59,472 nt of DNA from Actinomycetota bacterium (lineage in GTDB: Bacteria; Actinomycetota; CADDZG01; JAHWKV01; JAOPZY01). The stretch is from contig JAOPZY010000023.1 in assembly GCA_025963875.1 (NCBI GenBank), positions 1 to 59,472 on the forward strand. The letters are read 5' to 3'. Of the stretch, positions 8,634 through 15,549 are shown one piece after another. Numbering within the stretch: position 1 is the first letter of the stretch; every line of letters begins with the position of its first letter. A program made the position numbers and the translations under genes. The notes under the pieces were generated by a model. That model was not told where the DNA came from. It worked only from the letters and a program-made list of their open reading frames with translations, and did not search any database.

Positions 8634-9533
8634 TTAGCTGAGCACCCGCCTCCGGAAGCCGACGATGCCCAGGCGCAGGAAGAGCGCCGCGAACCCAATG
8701 AGAACGGGATAGATCACGTAGAGGTGCATGTGCGGCGCCGTCGTGAGTGCCGCCCGGAACCCCTCGGTGATGTAGATCAACGGGTTGAGCGTCACGAGGG
8801 CCTGCAGCCAGGGGAACCCGCCGACCTGCACCGGGTGCAGCGTCGTCCAGGCGTAGTAGGTGCCCCCGAGGAACGTGATGGGCAGGATGATGAGCGCGAA
8901 GAGGGCGGGGACCTGCCGGGGGTCGAACCTCGTGCCAAAGGTGAGTCCGAGCGAGGCGGTGGTCACGCAGGCCAGCGGGATCATCGTGATCAGGATCAGC
9001 CAGTGGATCGTCAGGTGCGGCACGACGCCGGAGGCGTGCACGAAGGCCGCGATCGGGAACACGACGCAGGCAGCGAAGAGGCCCTGCAAGGCCCCGGCAA
9101 CGACCTTGCCGATGGCCACGAGGCTCACCGGCAGCGGTGCGAGCACCCGGTCCTCGATCTCTTTCGTATAACCGAACTCCTGCACCATCGGAAGAGCCAC
9201 CGACTGGATCCCCTGGAACAGGATCGAGAGTCCCACGACGCCCGCGACGAGGATCGTGGCGAAGGCCGACTCCCCACCTGCCCGGCCCCCGCCGACGCCC
9301 TGGCCGATCTTCGGAAACACGTAGAGGAAGACGAACACGAGCAGGAACGGCTGGATGATTGTGCGTGGGATGAACTCACGGAGGTTCTTCTTCAGCACGG
9401 CGAGGTCGCGGGACAGCAGGGCCGCGAAGGCGCTGCGGCTCGCCCGGGCGGCGGAGCGGCCGATCTGCGAGCCCAACGAACTCGCGGGTTGGGACTCGGT
9501 AGGCGCAGCGGGCGGAGCGGTAACGGTGGCCAT
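8634..9533 (-). CDS. ABC-2 type permease (orphaned from its ATPase)
   Basis: A 299-residue six-TM protein of the DrrB/daunorubicin-resistance permease type. A cytoplasmic N-terminus (1-45) is followed by AALLSRDLAVLKKNLREFIPR, the coupling region EFGYTKEIEDRVLAPLPVSLVAIGK, and ILPITFLGGTYYAWTTL. Its ATG overlaps the stop of a tiny upstream frame (TGATG), the coupling expected for an ATPase-permease pair. The ATPase itself is missing; only its last codons remain (9533-9595). The protein may now use an ATPase from elsewhere or be on its way out. The operon is led by a MarR gene. Confidence 0.92.
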   Translation of the reverse strand: MATVTAPPAAPTESQPASSLGSQIGRSAARASRSAFAALLSRDLAVLKKNLREFIPRTIIQPFLLVFVFLYVFPKIGQGVGGGRAGGESAFATILVAGVVGLSILFQGIQSVALPMVQEFGYTKEIEDRVLAPLPVSLVAIGKVVAGALQGLFAACVVFPIAAFVHASGVVPHLTIHWLILITMIPLACVTTASLGLTFGTRFDPRQVPALFALIILPITFLGGTYYAWTTLHPVQVGGFPWLQALVTLNPLIYITEGFRAALTTAPHMHLYVIYPVLIGFAALFLRLGIVGFRRRVLS

Positions 9534-9595
9534 CAGTCGCCCAGCTCCTTTCCGGTGAGATGGAAGAAGACGTTCTCAGAGAACTGCGTGCGCAT
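9533..9595 (-). pseudogene. Last ~17-20 codons of a deleted DrrA-like ABC ATPase
   Basis: The frame MRTQFSENVFFHLTGKELGD ends in a stop that overlaps the permease start (TGATG). The end of this peptide matches the conserved C-terminus of DrrA-type ATPases (pattern ...LEDVFxxLTGrELrd; compare LDDVFMEHTGR in the intact ATPase at 3104-4138). No nucleotide-binding domain is present: directly upstream, and overlapping by 20 bp in another frame, is the end of the MarR gene. The simplest reading is an internal deletion that joined marR to the tail of the ATPase gene while leaving the coupling site intact. The ATG at its start is probably fortuitous. Confidence 0.7.
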
Positions 9596-10052
9596 GGGAC
9601 TTCCTTTCTCCTGCAAGCCGCGTCATGTGCCCGTTCAGCTCGTCCAGGCCGCCCGCCAGGGCGGCGTAGGTCTCCGGGCCGAGCAGCGTGAGGATCTCGG
9701 CATCCATGGCGTCGGCCACCTCCCGCAGCACCGCGAGCCGCCGGCCGCCCGCGGGTGTGACGGTGATCCTCGTCACCCTGCGGTCCCGGGCGTCCCGGCG
9801 ACGCTCGATGAGTCCCTCCCTCTCCAGGCGGTCAAGGTGGCGGACCATCGTCGGCGCCTCGACGCCCATGCGGTCCGCCAGCTGGCGCTGGGACAGCTCC
9901 AGGCCCCCGGGGGCCTCGCTGGCCAGGCGCAGGACGATGAAGGCGGTCAGGCTGCCTCCGACCTCCCCCAGCCGGGCGTCGAACTCGGCGCGGGTGGCTT
10001 TTGCGGTCGCGGCAAGTTGGCGGCCGAGCGGGTGCGGGCCAGGATGATTCAT
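9576..10052 (-). CDS. MarR-family transcriptional regulator
   Basis: A 158-residue winged-helix protein. The recognition region reads LADRMGVEAPTMVRHLDRLE and the wing is ERRRDARDRRVTRITVTPAG, with the DxRxxxxxVT signature. It precedes an ABC permease and probably once headed a marR-ATPase-permease efflux operon. Its last few residues (KSHAHAVL) overlap the ATPase remnant and may come from the deletion junction rather than the original gene. A TTG three codons upstream could also start it; the ATG at 10052 was preferred. No ribosome site is visible. Confidence 0.9.
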   Translation of the reverse strand: MNHPGPHPLGRQLAATAKATRAEFDARLGEVGGSLTAFIVLRLASEAPGGLELSQRQLADRMGVEAPTMVRHLDRLEREGLIERRRDARDRRVTRITVTPAGGRRLAVLREVADAMDAEILTLLGPETYAALAGGLDELNGHMTRLAGERKSHAHAVL

Positions 10053-10053
10053 A

Positions 10054-10066
10054 GCTAACAATTAGC
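10054..10066. promoter_or_regulatory. Candidate MarR operator
   Basis: A perfect dyad GCTAA-CAA-TTAGC lies immediately before the marR ATG and overlaps a TATGCT -10-like element on the minus strand. MarR repressors commonly bind short AT-rich dyads over their own promoters, so autoregulation is a reasonable inference. Confidence 0.45.
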
Positions 10067-10167
10067 ATACGACTCATTTTCAAAGCCTCAAGAAGCCACA
10101 CACCGTGGGGAGGAGCGCTCCGGTCGGGTAGGCTGCCGGCGCGGGCGAGCGGAGCGGGGCCGGGCGG

Positions 10168-10185
10168 GGCGCCCCTCGAGGCGCC
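10168..10185 (+). repeat. GGCGCC-type palindrome in the leader of the DUF5335 gene
   Basis: The 18-mer GGCGCCCCTCGAGGCGCC differs at one base from the reverse complement of the short palindrome found inside the serpin and DivIVA/MuF genes. It can form a strong hairpin and is followed by CTTCTTG and then the ribosome site of the gene at 10206, so it may act as an attenuator or protect the mRNA 5' end. Confidence 0.6.
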
Positions 10186-10205
10186 CTTCTTGAAAGGAGA
10201 GGTGA

Positions 10206-10568
10206 ATGAGCCAGCAGATGCGCCAGCCCGTACGCCAGGAGTGGAAAGGCTTCCTGGACATCGTGAGCCGGGAAACAGAGGGCGAGCCCGTCACCATCGA
10301 GATCGTGACCGCCGAGTCGGGGAGCCAGGTCCAGGCCGACGGGCTGCCGCTGTCCTCCATCACCTACGACGAGAAGGACGAGGTCGTGATCGTCTCGGTC
10401 CGCGAGCCCGACAGCAGCGACCCGGTCCTTGACCACATCATCCAGAACCCCTGGAACATCCTCTTCGACCCACCGTTGCCCGGGTCCGTCCGCACCATCG
10501 ACATCGAGGGGGCCGATGGGGCCCACACCCTGGTGACCTTCCACGGCCGGGAGTCGCCCGAGGACTGA
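10206..10568 (+). CDS. DUF5335 family protein
   Basis: A 120-residue soluble protein. The N-terminal QEWKGFLDIVSRETEGEPVTIEI, the central ADGLPLSSITYDEKD and the C-terminal IDIEGADGAHTLVTF match the DUF5335 pattern of short alpha/beta proteins in Actinobacteria and soil bacteria. No catalytic residues are evident and no function is established. A strong ribosome site (AAAGGAGAGGTG) precedes the ATG, and a GC-rich hairpin lies just upstream in the leader. It converges on the DinB-like gene with only 6 bp between stops. Confidence 0.8.
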   Translation: MSQQMRQPVRQEWKGFLDIVSRETEGEPVTIEIVTAESGSQVQADGLPLSSITYDEKDEVVIVSVREPDSSDPVLDHIIQNPWNILFDPPLPGSVRTIDIEGADGAHTLVTFHGRESPED

Positions 10569-10574
10569 CGCCCT

Positions 10575-11057
10575 CTAGCCGATCAACTCCTTCACCCATT
10601 CCCGCAGCCGGGGAAGGTGCTCGGCGTAGTGCTCGGGGCCTGCCTTGCGGACCCAGCGATCGGCCTCGACCGTGAATGATCCGGCGCCTTGAGGGACGCC
10701 CACGAGCTGGCCCACCTCGTGCAGCAGCCGGCTTCGGGACGCAGAGGCCTCGGTATGGACCACCGTCATCGGCTGGGGCCGGTTGGCCTCGAGGAACGCC
10801 GCGTTCCTGCCCTCGATGTCCATGTCCTTGCCGTCGAACGTGCCCACCCGGATCTGCTCCAGAACCAGCCCGGCCTCGGCCAGCCACCCGGCGACGTGGG
10901 CGAGGAGATCCTTGGCCGACCAGCCTTCGAGGAAGTAGCCGGGCCGCTCGGCCTGCTCGGGGCTGAGGGACGACAGGAGAACCTGGAACTCGGCCCAGCT
11001 CCGCCGCTCCTCCTCGATCAGCGACCGGATGTCGGTCTCCCCCCCGTCGCCGGGCAT
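10575..11057 (-). CDS. DinB/maleylpyruvate-isomerase-like four-helix protein
   Basis: The 160-residue product has the DinB-like layout: helix IRSLIEEERRSWAEFQVLLSSL, then the motif GWSAKDLLAHVAGWLAEA with the first metal-site His, and a C-terminal HYAEHLPRLREWV with further His residues. Such proteins bind Zn or Ni and often use mycothiol as co-substrate in Actinobacteria. It starts 4 bp after the stop of the two-domain VOC gene and is probably co-transcribed with it. The exact substrate is unknown. Confidence 0.8.
   Translation of the reverse strand: MPGDGGETDIRSLIEEERRSWAEFQVLLSSLSPEQAERPGYFLEGWSAKDLLAHVAGWLAEAGLVLEQIRVGTFDGKDMDIEGRNAAFLEANRPQPMTVVHTEASASRSRLLHEVGQLVGVPQGAGSFTVEADRWVRKAGPEHYAEHLPRLREWVKELIG
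10681..10700 (+). repeat. Partial copy of the GGCGCC-TTGAGG palindrome
   Basis: CCGGCGCCTTGAGGGACGCC lies inside the DinB-like gene and matches 19 of 20 positions of the element at 13721-13745 and 43339-43363. Here it is read in a different frame (residues GVPQGAGS on the minus strand) from the copies in the serpin and DivIVA/MuF proteins. Confidence 0.55.
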
Positions 11058-11061
11058 CCGC

Positions 11062-11838
11062 CTACTGCTGCGGGACCCCGGTGGGGTTGATGACGCTGAA
11101 CATCGCCCCGAACGGGTCGACGATCCCCGCCAGCCGCCCCTGCGGGCTGTCGAACGCCGGAAGGAAGACGCCGCCACCGAGCTCCTTGGCCTTGTCGACC
11201 GTGGCGTCGACGTCGGAGACGACGAAGTACACGCCCCAGTAGGACGGCACCTCGGCGGGCATGCCGGGAGGCTTTGCCATCATCCCGCCCATCGTCCGCC
11301 CTCCGACCTTCCACTCCGTGTAGCCGCCGGGAGGACCCCCTTCGTGGGAGGTGTGGTCCCAGCCGAAGACCGCCGCGTAAAAGGCCTTGGACCCCTCGAC
11401 GTCGGAGGTGACGAGCTCGTTCCACCCGAGCGTGCCCTCCTCGTTCACGACGCCGGCGCCCTTCATGCGGCCCGGTTGCCAGATGCCGATCATTGCGCCG
11501 GCCGGATCGGCGAACACGGCCATGCGCCCTTCCTCCATCACGTCCATGGGCTCGACGATCACCGTGCCCCCGCTGGCCCGGACCTTCTCGGCGACGTCGT
11601 CGGCCGAGTCGACGTTGACATAGGTGGCCCAGTACGAGGGGCCGGGCGCCTGCTGGGGGCCGATGCCGGCGACGTTGCGTCCGCCCTTCGTCGCCATGGT
11701 GTACCCGCCGAACTCCGGATCGCCTTCCTTCACGTCCCACCCGAAAACGCCGCTGTAGAACGCTCCTGCCTTGAGGGGGTCCGGGCTGCTGTGGTCGACC
11801 CAGGACGGAACGCCGTGCTCGTAGGACTCGACTTCCAT
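11062..11838 (-). CDS. Two-domain VOC (glyoxalase/dioxygenase superfamily) protein
   Basis: A 258-residue protein with two tandem vicinal-oxygen-chelate domains: residues about 9-120 (SWVDHSSPDPLKAGAFYSGVFGW) and 136-255 (GWNELVTSDVEGSKAFYAAVFGW). The FYxxVFGW phrase and the closing DPAGAMIGIWQP and DPFGAMFSVINP segments are typical of the actinobacterial VOC family that includes the mycobacterial CFP30B-type proteins. Such proteins may detoxify aldehydes or bind small molecules; the reaction is unknown. A GGAG-type ribosome site precedes the ATG. Confidence 0.9.
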   Translation of the reverse strand: MEVESYEHGVPSWVDHSSPDPLKAGAFYSGVFGWDVKEGDPEFGGYTMATKGGRNVAGIGPQQAPGPSYWATYVNVDSADDVAEKVRASGGTVIVEPMDVMEEGRMAVFADPAGAMIGIWQPGRMKGAGVVNEEGTLGWNELVTSDVEGSKAFYAAVFGWDHTSHEGGPPGGYTEWKVGGRTMGGMMAKPPGMPAEVPSYWGVYFVVSDVDATVDKAKELGGGVFLPAFDSPQGRLAGIVDPFGAMFSVINPTGVPQQ

Positions 11839-11880
11839 GCGATGCTCCTCTCGAAAAGCTGGGATGAGGTGCGGGCCGCT

Positions 11881-12267
11881 CTAGCGGGCTCCCTGGGCCT
11901 CCGCCAGGAGCGCCTTCATCCGCTCGAGGAACTCCTCGCGGAGCTGGACGAGCTGTGGGGCCTGCTCGCCGAGAAGGCGATGGGCCTCGAGGTAGTCCGG
12001 CTCCTGCGTCAGCAGGCGAGGGTCGTCACACAGCTTCTCGACGAGGTCGAGCAGCCCGGCGAGCTGCACGGCCGGCACGGTCACGGTCTCGGTGGTGGTC
12101 GGGAATGCGAAGAGGTCCTGGCCGTGGCCGCCGCAGCAGGCCTCGCCCTCCATCGCGCACGCCTCGGCGCTGCCGGCACACGCGGCGTCGTGGGCACAGG
12201 GGCCGCCGGCGGCCGCATGTTCGTGGGCGCAACTCTCCTCGTGATGGTGCTCGGCAACGTCGGTCAT
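11881..12267 (-). CDS. His/Cys-rich small protein, probable metal binder
   Basis: The 128-residue product splits in two. Residues 1-52 hold six Cys and about seven His in short clusters (HHHEESCAHEHA, CAHDAAC, ACCGGHG). Residues 55-128 are a helical region (LAGLLDLVEKLCDDPRLL, REEFLERMKALLAEA). The first half looks like a metal-sequestering or metal-delivery segment; the second could be a dimerisation or docking domain. No family was recognised. A good GGAGG site precedes the ATG at 12267. It lies upstream of and co-directional with the VOC gene, 42 bp away. Confidence 0.7.
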   Translation of the reverse strand: MTDVAEHHHEESCAHEHAAAGGPCAHDAACAGSAEACAMEGEACCGGHGQDLFAFPTTTETVTVPAVQLAGLLDLVEKLCDDPRLLTQEPDYLEAHRLLGEQAPQLVQLREEFLERMKALLAEAQGAR

Positions 12268-12392
12268 CGTCGGGCCTCCTCTCCGGAACGTGGTCAAAAG
12301 CGTCCTCGGCTGCCCATTCTACGTGGGCTGCCGTGGGTATCCTGCGCGACAGAGGCTTCGAGCGACGTCTTCAACCGATCCGGGAGGTGCGC

Positions 12393-12854
12393 ATGGCCGA
12401 CGTGAACCCGATCCCCGAAAACTACCCGCAACTCACGCCCTACCTGGTCATCGACGGCGCCGAGGCCGCCATCGCCTTCTACAGCAGCGTCTTCGGCGCC
12501 TCCGAGCGTGTGCGGCTGCCGATGCCGGATGGCACGGTCGCGCACTGCGAGATGCAGCTCGGCAACTCGCTGATCATGCTGTCGGATCCGTTCCCCGGTA
12601 CCTCCGCCAAGACGCCGAAGGAGCTCGGGGGAACCCCCGTGACGTTGAGCGTGTACGTCGAGGACGTCGACGAGGTCTTCGATCGCGCGCTGCAGGAGGG
12701 GGCCATCGCGATCCGGCCGGTCGAGGACCAGTTCTACGGGGACCGGTCGGGACAGTTCGAGGACCCCTTCGGTCACCGCTGGAGCGTGCAGTCCCACATC
12801 GAGGACGTGTCCCCCGAGGAGATGCAGCGGCGCATGGCGTCCCAGGGAGGGTAG
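12393..12854 (+). CDS. VOC family protein, PhnB/glyoxalase-like
   Basis: A single-domain VOC protein of 153 residues. It contains LTPYLVIDGAEAAIAFYSSVFGA, a central MPDGTVAHCEMQLGNSLIMLSD and a closing FYGDRSGQFEDPFGHRWSVQSH, matching the PhnB-like subfamily (3-demethylubiquinone-methyltransferase-like fold). Typical family members have potential metal ligands in these positions. The gene has a GGGAGG ribosome site. Its stop is 6 bp from that of the convergent serpin gene. Function beyond the fold is unknown. Confidence 0.88.
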   Translation: MADVNPIPENYPQLTPYLVIDGAEAAIAFYSSVFGASERVRLPMPDGTVAHCEMQLGNSLIMLSDPFPGTSAKTPKELGGTPVTLSVYVEDVDEVFDRALQEGAIAIRPVEDQFYGDRSGQFEDPFGHRWSVQSHIEDVSPEEMQRRMASQGG

Positions 12855-12860
12855 CGAGGC

Positions 12861-13964
12861 TCAGGGCTCGGCGATTCTCGCCATGAAGAGGACAGTGTCG
12901 CTCGCAGGGTGGCCGATCAGCAGGTAGAACGGCCGGTCGACGACCATCTCGACGTCCGGGAGGCTGCGGAACGCCACGGCCTGCACGAGCATGCCGGTGG
13001 CAGCGGCTCCTTCGACGCCGTTCTCGTCCACCCGCAGGACGGCTCGGTGGACCGCATCCGAGATGAACAGAGGCCGGTCGGCGACACCGGTGACTGCCGG
13101 GGCGTGCACATCGAAGATGCTGCGGACTCCCAGGGCTGCGAGCGGTCCAGCCAGACGAGCCCCGGCCTCCAGCCTGGTGCGGGGGAGATGGAGGCCCACC
13201 CGGTGCGGCGTGGCCGCGTTCCGGAGGGTGGCCAGGTGCCCGGCGGTGATCGGCTGCATCGACCGATCCGGAGGCAGGACGACCTCGGCCGCCATGCCCG
13301 CCCCGAGTTGCAGCAAGACGTACTGCCAGGCGGCGGCCCGGGCATAGCCGGTCTCCCGGCGGGCCCGCATCATCGGCACGTCCCGGGTGCCCGCGGGGGC
13401 GTGGAACGCCTCGTCGACAGTGTCCTCGGGACGGAACGGCTGCCGCCATCCCGCCAGTAGGTAGAGAGCGTTCACCAGCAGCGCCGTCATCCCGTCGAGC
13501 GTTCCCTTCTGGAGGATCTCAGGGACGAGCCCGCGGGTCGTTGCGGCAACGTCGGCGTTGACGAGCGTCCGGGCCTCCTCGGGGTCTCGGCTGATCGGGG
13601 CGGTGCGCAGGCCGGCCCCCGGCCATTGCGCCAGCTCGGCGAGGAACGACGGGTTGGGGATGCAGCCCTCGTCGACCCAGAGGCGGTTGGCCACCGCGAG
13701 CACGTCGTGGTCACTTTTACCCGGCGCCTTGAGGGGCGCCTCGGGTCCGCTGCTCTCCATTACCGACGCCGCCTCGCTTCGGAGGTCTTCCGACTTGCCA
13801 ACCGCGGCAGCAATCTCCTTTCGGGCCTCGCTCCCGGTGCCGGGGGCGAGCGCCGCCAGGGCGGAGGCCACCGACCACGGCGAGCAGACGAAGTTGGACG
13901 CGGCGTCCCCGGCCGCCGCACGGAAGAGGGCGGTGGCGAACGCAAGGTGCAGCGTGGGGTCCAT
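12861..13964 (-). CDS. Serpin (serine protease inhibitor), inhibitory type
   Basis: The 367-residue protein spans the serpin fold. It has the early NFVCSPWSVASALAALAPG, the shutter-region LLVNALYLLAGWRQPF, the hinge VDENGVEGAAATGM and the C-terminal VDRPFYLLIGHPASDTVLFMARI. The hinge keeps the Glu-Asn-Gly and small-residue run required for loop insertion, so it should be a suicide inhibitor rather than a non-inhibitory serpin. There is no signal peptide after the chosen start, so it would act inside the cell. An in-frame palindrome (13721-13745) supplies a surface-loop stretch PEAPLKAPGK not expected in the family. Confidence 0.9.
   Translation of the reverse strand: MDPTLHLAFATALFRAAAGDAASNFVCSPWSVASALAALAPGTGSEARKEIAAAVGKSEDLRSEAASVMESSGPEAPLKAPGKSDHDVLAVANRLWVDEGCIPNPSFLAELAQWPGAGLRTAPISRDPEEARTLVNADVAATTRGLVPEILQKGTLDGMTALLVNALYLLAGWRQPFRPEDTVDEAFHAPAGTRDVPMMRARRETGYARAAAWQYVLLQLGAGMAAEVVLPPDRSMQPITAGHLATLRNAATPHRVGLHLPRTRLEAGARLAGPLAALGVRSIFDVHAPAVTGVADRPLFISDAVHRAVLRVDENGVEGAAATGMLVQAVAFRSLPDVEMVVDRPFYLLIGHPASDTVLFMARIAEP
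13721..13745 (+). repeat. GGCGCC-TTGAGG-GGCGCC palindrome inside the serpin gene
   Basis: This 25-bp stretch is identical to 43339-43363 inside the DivIVA/MuF-like gene. In both genes it is read on the minus strand in the same frame, giving PEAPLKAP followed by (G/D)K. Its core is a palindrome, GGCGCC on each side of a TTGAGG centre. In the serpin it falls about residue 80, between secondary-structure elements, where an insertion would be tolerated. Confidence 0.75.
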
Positions 13965-14418
13965 CCGAGCAGCCTGACACAGGGGCCTCCGGGCAGCTGC
14001 TCCCCGGACTTCCGCGTCTTGGCGACCGAATCTTCCCGACATTTCTGCAACCAACAACCCAATAGTTCCATCTCTCCACATCCTGCCGAGTGTTGCCTGT
14101 GGACGTGTTATGGTCTCCTGGCGAATTAGGTGGCTAGACCTCAAACTAGGTGGATCAGCACCAAGGACCACCTGGAATCGTCGACGAACCTAGGGCCCGG
14201 GGCGGACTGCCCCTCATCCCGATTCCAGATACATGGTTCTCAAGACCGGCCAGGCCTTCTCGGCCACCGCTGCAGATCAGCGAGCCCCAGCCCCGGCTCC
14301 AAAGCCTCCTGGAGGTGCGCTATCACGAGCCGGAGAACCCTTTCTGTGGGGCTGGCGTCGGTTGGTATTTCGCTGGTTCGGCCCCTGTCCGTGCTTCACC
14401 TCGGCCAGCGACACGCCC
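13965..14418. promoter_or_regulatory. Divergent control region between serpin and HD-GYP genes, with TAGGTGG direct repeats
   Basis: This 454-bp spacer shows no convincing gene. The heptamer TAGGTGG occurs at 14127-14133 and again at 14147-14153, exactly 20 bp apart (two helical turns), with an inverted CCACCT near 14170. A dimeric activator or response regulator could bind one DNA face here. The following 260 bp are open in the frame of the HD-GYP gene, but the composition (Pro/Ala/Gly-rich, no family match) argues against translation. I saw no riboswitch, including no c-di-GMP (GEMM) motif. Confidence 0.4.
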
Positions 14419-15549
14419 GTGACCGGTGATCAGTCACACGTCCTCATCGTCGAAGACGATCCGCAGGGACGTCTCCTGCTCGAGCGCATCCTGGAGACGG
14501 AAGGTGACTATGAAGTCACGGCCGCCGCCAGCGTCGTCGAGGCCCGTCGGCACCTCCTGAACCGGGAGTACGCCGCCGTCCTGATCGATATCTGCCTGCC
14601 GGGACAGTCGGGGATCGAGCTCCTCGAATACGTTCACGCCGAGCACATCGACACGGCGGCGATCATGGTCACCGGGGCTGACGACCGGCACCTCATCGAC
14701 GAGGCATTTGCGAGCGGGGCCTTCGGGTACGTCGTCAAGCCCTACCGGGTGGGCGAACTGCTGATCAGCCTGTCGAACGCCCTGCACCGCAGGGAGCTCG
14801 AGATGCACAACCGGTCCCACATCCGCGAGCTTGAAGAAAAGGTTGTGGACCGAACCAGGGCGCTGCGCCACACGCTCGCCCCCCTCGGAGGGCCGGTGCT
14901 CCCCCCCATCGCCGTCGAGGAAGTGATCGAGCGATTGTCCGCAGCCTTGACAGTCCGCCATGAGGAATCCGGCGCCCACATCCGCAGGGTGAGCGAGTAC
15001 TCGGCACTGCTGGCGGACCGCGCCGGGCTCGAGGCACCAGACCACGAACGAGTGCGCCTCGCTTCCGCCTTGCATGACGTCGGCAAGATCGGCGTTCCCG
15101 ATGCAATCCTGCAGAAGCCCGGCCCACTCACTCCCGATCAGCGTGCGGTGATGGAGCGGCATACGCTCATGGGCCACAAGCTCCTGGAGGATTCGGACTC
15201 CGCCGTCCTCACGCTCGGAGCGGTGATCGCGCTCACGCATCACGAGCGGTGGGACGGCAAGGGCTACCCGGCCGGGCTCGTGGAGGAGGCCATCCCGATC
15301 GAAGGCCGGGTCGTGGCCGTTGCGGACGTCTTCGACGCGCTCACGAATGACCGGGTGTACCGCCGGGCGTTCTCGGTCGAGGAGGCCGTCGCCACCATGG
15401 CAGGGGGAAGGGCAAAGCATTTCGACCCCAACCTCCTCGATACGTTTCTCGAATCCATCGATGCGGTGCTGGCCGTCCGGGAGCGCCACCAGGAGCCGGC
15501 CCGGATGCCCAGCGGGGAGGAGGTCACGGATGCGCACCCAGTCCCCTGA
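14419..15549 (+). CDS. Response regulator with HD-GYP domain (c-di-GMP phosphodiesterase type)
   Basis: The 376-residue protein has an N-terminal receiver domain (HVLIVEDDPQG; phospho-Asp in AAVLIDICLPGQSG, about residue 57; KPYR) and a C-terminal HD-GYP domain. The latter shows ALHDVGKIGVPDAIL (about 217), HHERWDGKGYPAGL (about 274, carrying GYP) and VADVFDALTNDRVYR. HD-GYP enzymes hydrolyse c-di-GMP or related dinucleotides. The RpfG-like layout suggests control by the hybrid kinase whose gene overlaps it by 20 bp. The start is a GTG that opens the receiver domain directly; upstream in-frame codons look non-coding. Confidence 0.92.
   Translation: MTGDQSHVLIVEDDPQGRLLLERILETEGDYEVTAAASVVEARRHLLNREYAAVLIDICLPGQSGIELLEYVHAEHIDTAAIMVTGADDRHLIDEAFASGAFGYVVKPYRVGELLISLSNALHRRELEMHNRSHIRELEEKVVDRTRALRHTLAPLGGPVLPPIAVEEVIERLSAALTVRHEESGAHIRRVSEYSALLADRAGLEAPDHERVRLASALHDVGKIGVPDAILQKPGPLTPDQRAVMERHTLMGHKLLEDSDSAVLTLGAVIALTHHERWDGKGYPAGLVEEAIPIEGRVVAVADVFDALTNDRVYRRAFSVEEAVATMAGGRAKHFDPNLLDTFLESIDAVLAVRERHQEPARMPSGEEVTDAHPVP

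Noticed and set aside
8592..10058. A 488-codon plus-strand frame across the MarR/permease locus
   Set aside because: It runs antisense through two recognised genes and the palindrome; no start signal or domain.
11760..11780. A further copy of the GGCGCC palindrome in the VOC gene
   Set aside because: Only the short CTCAAGG core matches, and the encoded DPLKAGAFY is ordinary for VOC proteins.
14127..14418. A c-di-GMP (GEMM) riboswitch upstream of the HD-GYP gene
   Set aside because: The TAGGTGG repeats first suggested a structured leader, but neither the GEMM P1a/P1b stems nor its conserved A-rich joints could be found.
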